A stretch of DNA of 34,589 nt from positions 97,033 through 131,621 of the forward strand of contig NZ_KI914868.1 in NCBI RefSeq assembly GCF_000520555.1. Direction: 5' to 3'. The notes beneath the pieces were generated by a model, which was not told the DNA's origin, did no database searches, and saw only the letters and a program-made list of their open reading frames with translations. The translations under genes were made by a program, and so were the position numbers. Every line of letters starts with the position of its first letter. Position 1 is the first letter of the stretch. Shown one piece after another: positions 32,472 through 34,589 of this stretch. This DNA is from Arthrobacter sp. Br18 (GTDB lineage Bacteria > Actinomycetota > Actinomycetes > Actinomycetales > Micrococcaceae).

Positions 32472-32713
32472 TCGACCAGTGGTCGCTCGATTGCCGTTCC
32501 GGCCCTGTGCTGCGCAATGCTCTCGAGCAAGTGTGTGGCGTTGGCGGGCGTCCGCAGCAGGTATGCAGTCTCTTCGAGAGCTTCGAAATCGGCGAGGGAC
32601 ATCAGCACCGCGCTGCCTTTTTTCGAAATGATCTCCACGGGCAAGTGATCGTTATTGACCTGTTCAATAAGCGGGAACAGCCGCGCTCGCGCTTCGGATG
32701 CAGTGATAGCCAT
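32468..32713 (-). CDS. yefM: YefM/Phd antitoxin
   Basis: An 81-residue Phd/YefM protein. MAITASEARARLFPLIEQVN, then VEIISKKGSAVLMSLADFEALEE, is the DNA-binding and dimer fold; the C-terminal segment (LLRTPANATHLLESI) is the usual toxin-wrapping part. I chose ATG 32713 with a GAGGAGGG Shine-Dalgarno; the frame is open to 32740 but without a better start. GTAC elements at 32732-32735 and 32744-32747 could belong to the autoregulatory operator. Confidence 0.94.
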   Translation of the reverse strand: MAITASEARARLFPLIEQVNNDHLPVEIISKKGSAVLMSLADFEALEETAYLLRTPANATHLLESIAQHRAGTAIERPLVE

Positions 32714-32882
32714 GACCAGCCCTCCTCTGTAGTACAACATATGGTACCGGAAGGAGAAAGATGACGCATTCTCCCCTCCATACCGGACAATGTGAAGTCG
32801 AAACCACCGCTCGCTCCGGACTCAAGCGCCGACTCGCCGCCGTACGGACACTCTACTCAATTGTATTACTCTCTTTATTGAT

Positions 32883-32904
32883 TAACGATAGGTTGTGATC
32901 GTTA
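32883..32904. promoter_or_regulatory. AT-rich inverted repeat upstream of the DUF2975-XRE pair (candidate operator)
   Basis: TAACGAT (32883-32889) and ATCGTTA (32898-32904) are inverted around 8 bases. They lie in an unusually AT-rich stretch (about 32855-32910) just before the AGGAGGAG Shine-Dalgarno of the DUF2975 gene. YozG-type XRE regulators next to DUF2975 genes are expected to control their own promoter, so this is the natural operator candidate. Confidence 0.5.
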
Positions 32905-32923
32905 TTTAGTAGGAGGAGACCCC

Positions 32924-33412
32924 GTGGGAAAGCTAACCATCCTGGCCCTGCGCGTAGTACTCACGCTGGTGCTCGCCGGATCGGTGTTTGTGCAGGTGTG
33001 GATCGTGCCGCTGCTGTCCATCGACCTGCAGGAGGCCGGTGCGCCTGAAGGCCCGCGCATCACGTTCCTCGCCATCGTGGTGCTGGGCATCGTGGCCGCG
33101 CAGGTCACCGTGGTGTGCGTATGGAAGCTGCTGACGATGGTGCGGCGAACCGTGTTCTCACACGGCGCCTTCCGCTACGTGAACGTCATCTTCGGTGCCA
33201 TGGCCGTCGCATCCATGCTCATGTTCGGCATTGCCGTCCTGCTCGCACCGGGCGATGTCGCTCCCGGCATCGTCCTGCTGATCTGCGGGGCGTCGCTGAT
33301 GATCGCCGGGGTGGCACTGATCGTCCTGGTGATGCGAGCCTTGCTGGCTCAGGCGGTCGCGCGCGATGTCGAGGCACAGCATTTGCGGACCGAACTCGAC
33401 GAGGTGATCTGA
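32924..33412 (+). CDS. DUF2975 membrane protein
   Basis: A 162-residue protein from GTG 32924 with an AGGAGGAG Shine-Dalgarno. It has four predicted transmembrane helices (about 5-28, 45-68, 88-108, 116-140), which with the conserved RYVNVIFGAMAVA-type third helix fits DUF2975. These proteins are nearly always paired with a small XRE regulator, as here, where the stop and the next ATG share a base (TGATG). The function is unknown. Confidence 0.85.
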   Translation: MGKLTILALRVVLTLVLAGSVFVQVWIVPLLSIDLQEAGAPEGPRITFLAIVVLGIVAAQVTVVCVWKLLTMVRRTVFSHGAFRYVNVIFGAMAVASMLMFGIAVLLAPGDVAPGIVLLICGASLMIAGVALIVLVMRALLAQAVARDVEAQHLRTELDEVI

Positions 33413-33670
33413 TGCCCATCATCGTCGACATCGACGTGATGCTGGCGAGGCGCAAGACGCCCGTCGGCGCGCTGGCCGAACGGGTCGGAATTACGCCCGC
33501 CAATCTCGCGGTGCTCAAGAACGGCCGCGCCAAGGCGGTGCGCTTCACAACCCTTGGAGGCGCTGTGCGAGGTGCTCGAGTGTCAGCCGGGCGATCTGTT
33601 GCGGTGGGAGGCGGATAGGTCCGACGACGACGGCGGTCTCGACTCGAGCGAGGGTCACCGCGAGTACTGA
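33412..33670 (+). pseudogene. YozG-like XRE regulator, frameshifted by one base
   Basis: MPIIVDIDVMLARRKTPVGA, then ERVGITPANLAVLKNGRAKA and VRFTTL, is the highly conserved small Cro/C1-type regulator paired with DUF2975. After TTL (ending at 33555) one extra G (33556/33557) breaks the frame. The original frame runs to 33618 with nonsense. The shifted frame gives exactly the expected continuation, EALCEVLECQPGDLLRWEAD, ending at the TGA at 33670. It is either an assembly or sequencing error in a normal gene, or a recent loss of the C-terminal half of the regulator. Confidence 0.85.
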
Positions 33671-33856
33671 TTCAACTCTCAATTATCCCGACAGTGGATG
33701 CCAGCAGAACCCCGACTACGACCTCCACGCGGGCAACCGACTCCCCGGCGTTAATTGGGGCCGGAAGCTGCAAAACACAGAATTGTCAGTGTTGAGCCTT
33801 AGGATCAGTTGACCCTTCAAGTTCAGAAGGGAAAGGCTCTATCCCGTGGGGGAAAC

Positions 33857-34480
33857 TTGAAGAAAATATTTGGTCTCTTGAGTGTCGGCGCTCTGCTCCT
33901 AACTGGTTGCGGTGGGACGTCTAATGCTGAAGCGCCCGAAGTTGAGCCAGCAGGCCCAGCCTCAGCAGAGGCGACTCAGGGGGCGAGCGAAGCGCCCGCT
34001 GCAACGCCACCAGCCAACACTTCAACCCGTGGCAATCTCATCAAGACCGTGGGTGAAGGAGCTGGCATAACTAACGTAGATGGCGACGATACAGTCAGTT
34101 TTGTGGTCAACTCCATCACCGTGGATGCGCCCTGTACTGGTCCTTACGCGATGCCGCCCGAAAACGGTCACTTTGTTGTGCTCGAGGTGTCAGTAAAAAC
34201 TGCGCCGGCCCAGCCGGACGATGCATATCCGATGTCGTTTTCGATGGACGGTGGGTTGTGGTCTGTCATCGCCCCAAATGGAACGACCTCAAACGCTCCC
34301 GCATATTCAGGGTCGACCTACAACTGCCTGCCCGAGGCAGAAGTACTGCCAAGCTCAATCGGCCCTGGCGAACAGGCAACCGGCAAAGTAGTTCTTGACG
34401 TCGTCGAACCTGAAGGGGTACTCGTCTACGGCGATATGACGGGTGCAGGCAATTGGGAGTGGGCATACCCACAGGGCTAA
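33857..34480 (+). CDS. Lipoprotein (DUF4352-like)
   Basis: 207 residues from TTG 33857, behind a GGGGG Shine-Dalgarno; the frame is open to 33809, but the signal peptide starts here (LKKIFGLLSVGALLLTGC). The lipobox LLTGC puts the lipidated Cys near residue 18. An Ala/Pro/Glu-rich linker follows (20-55), then a beta-sandwich-like region with HFVVLEVSVKT and PGEQATGKVVLDV. The last two match the DUF4352/telomeric-repeat-like exported domain pattern. Its base composition is slightly lower in GC than its neighbours. The substrate is unknown. The remaining 109 bases of the window hold no gene I can support. Confidence 0.75.
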   Translation: MKKIFGLLSVGALLLTGCGGTSNAEAPEVEPAGPASAEATQGASEAPAATPPANTSTRGNLIKTVGEGAGITNVDGDDTVSFVVNSITVDAPCTGPYAMPPENGHFVVLEVSVKTAPAQPDDAYPMSFSMDGGLWSVIAPNGTTSNAPAYSGSTYNCLPEAEVLPSSIGPGEQATGKVVLDVVEPEGVLVYGDMTGAGNWEWAYPQG

Positions 34481-34589
34481 CCCCTGAAGCGCGCCACCCG
34501 GCGGAGAAGCCGCAATTGCAGGATTGAGGTTCTCTTTGTGGGACACGTCAGGAACACTGTGGGATCCGAAGGCAACACGAACGGCGGGG

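Noticed and set aside
20024-32800. CGGACAATGTGAA shared near 20024 and 32788
   Set aside because: A single 13-base match between two sites is expected by chance in a window this size, and no flanking similarity extends it.

Overview
The window is high-GC chromosomal DNA from an actinobacterium. Its codon use, GTG/TTG starts and gene families (F420-type oxidoreductase, Excalibur-HNH protein, YozG/DUF2975 pair, spore-photoproduct-lyase-like protein, Fic protein with C-terminal winged helix) fit a Micrococcaceae/Arthrobacter-type organism. That assignment is inference, since no rRNA or marker gene is present. I see no tRNA, rRNA, CRISPR array, transposase, integrase or phage structural gene.

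Left third (1-11200): a defence-like block. A very large helicase gene runs leftwards off the window. It encodes a Swt1-like HEPN domain with an RNLWAH motif, a transglutaminase-like domain, DUF4011 and an SF1 helicase, and it carries a perfect in-frame 600-bp tandem duplication. Divergent to it is a two-gene unit: a TM0106-type RecB-nuclease/RNase-H-like/UPF1-type helicase and a NERD-nuclease/UvrD-like helicase. A Fic AMP-transferase gene converges on this unit and has a perfect palindrome at its promoter.

Middle (11200-20400): an exported LolA/RseB-like protein is translationally coupled to a two-gene ABC exporter. A VapBC module follows, flanked by two copies of a 62-63 bp hairpin element. 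Next come a DEDDh exonuclease-BRCT protein, a thiolase, and a deletion scar that joins the C-terminal remnants of a divergent acyl-CoA dehydrogenase / 3-hydroxyacyl-CoA dehydrogenase pair. After these are a membrane-anchored HNH-Excalibur nuclease and an orphan AbrB antitoxin followed by what looks like a decayed PIN toxin.

Right-centre (20463-27190): a complete type I Wadjet anti-plasmid operon, jetA-jetB-jetC-jetD, with tightly coupled junctions. The start of jetD shows a probable one-base insertion: the conserved N-terminus reads in one frame from a GTG overlapping jetC and then continues in the frame of the annotated ATG.

Right end (27342-34589): a radical-SAM spore-photoproduct-lyase-family protein, a PLP threonine/serine dehydratase, an RHH-Doc toxin-antitoxin module, and the C-terminal remnant of a ccsB cytochrome-c maturation gene. 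These are followed by a MarR repressor divergent from an F420-oxidoreductase-like gene and a DoxX gene, with two matching palindromic operators between them. Then come a YefM-YoeB module, a DUF2975 membrane protein with a frameshifted XRE regulator, and a lipoprotein.

Taken together this is an accessory/defence island: Wadjet, three nuclease- or HEPN-helicases, Fic and three intact toxin-antitoxin modules. It also holds several gene remnants and two likely single-base frameshifts. Some of these could be assembly or sequencing errors and should be verified before biological interpretation.
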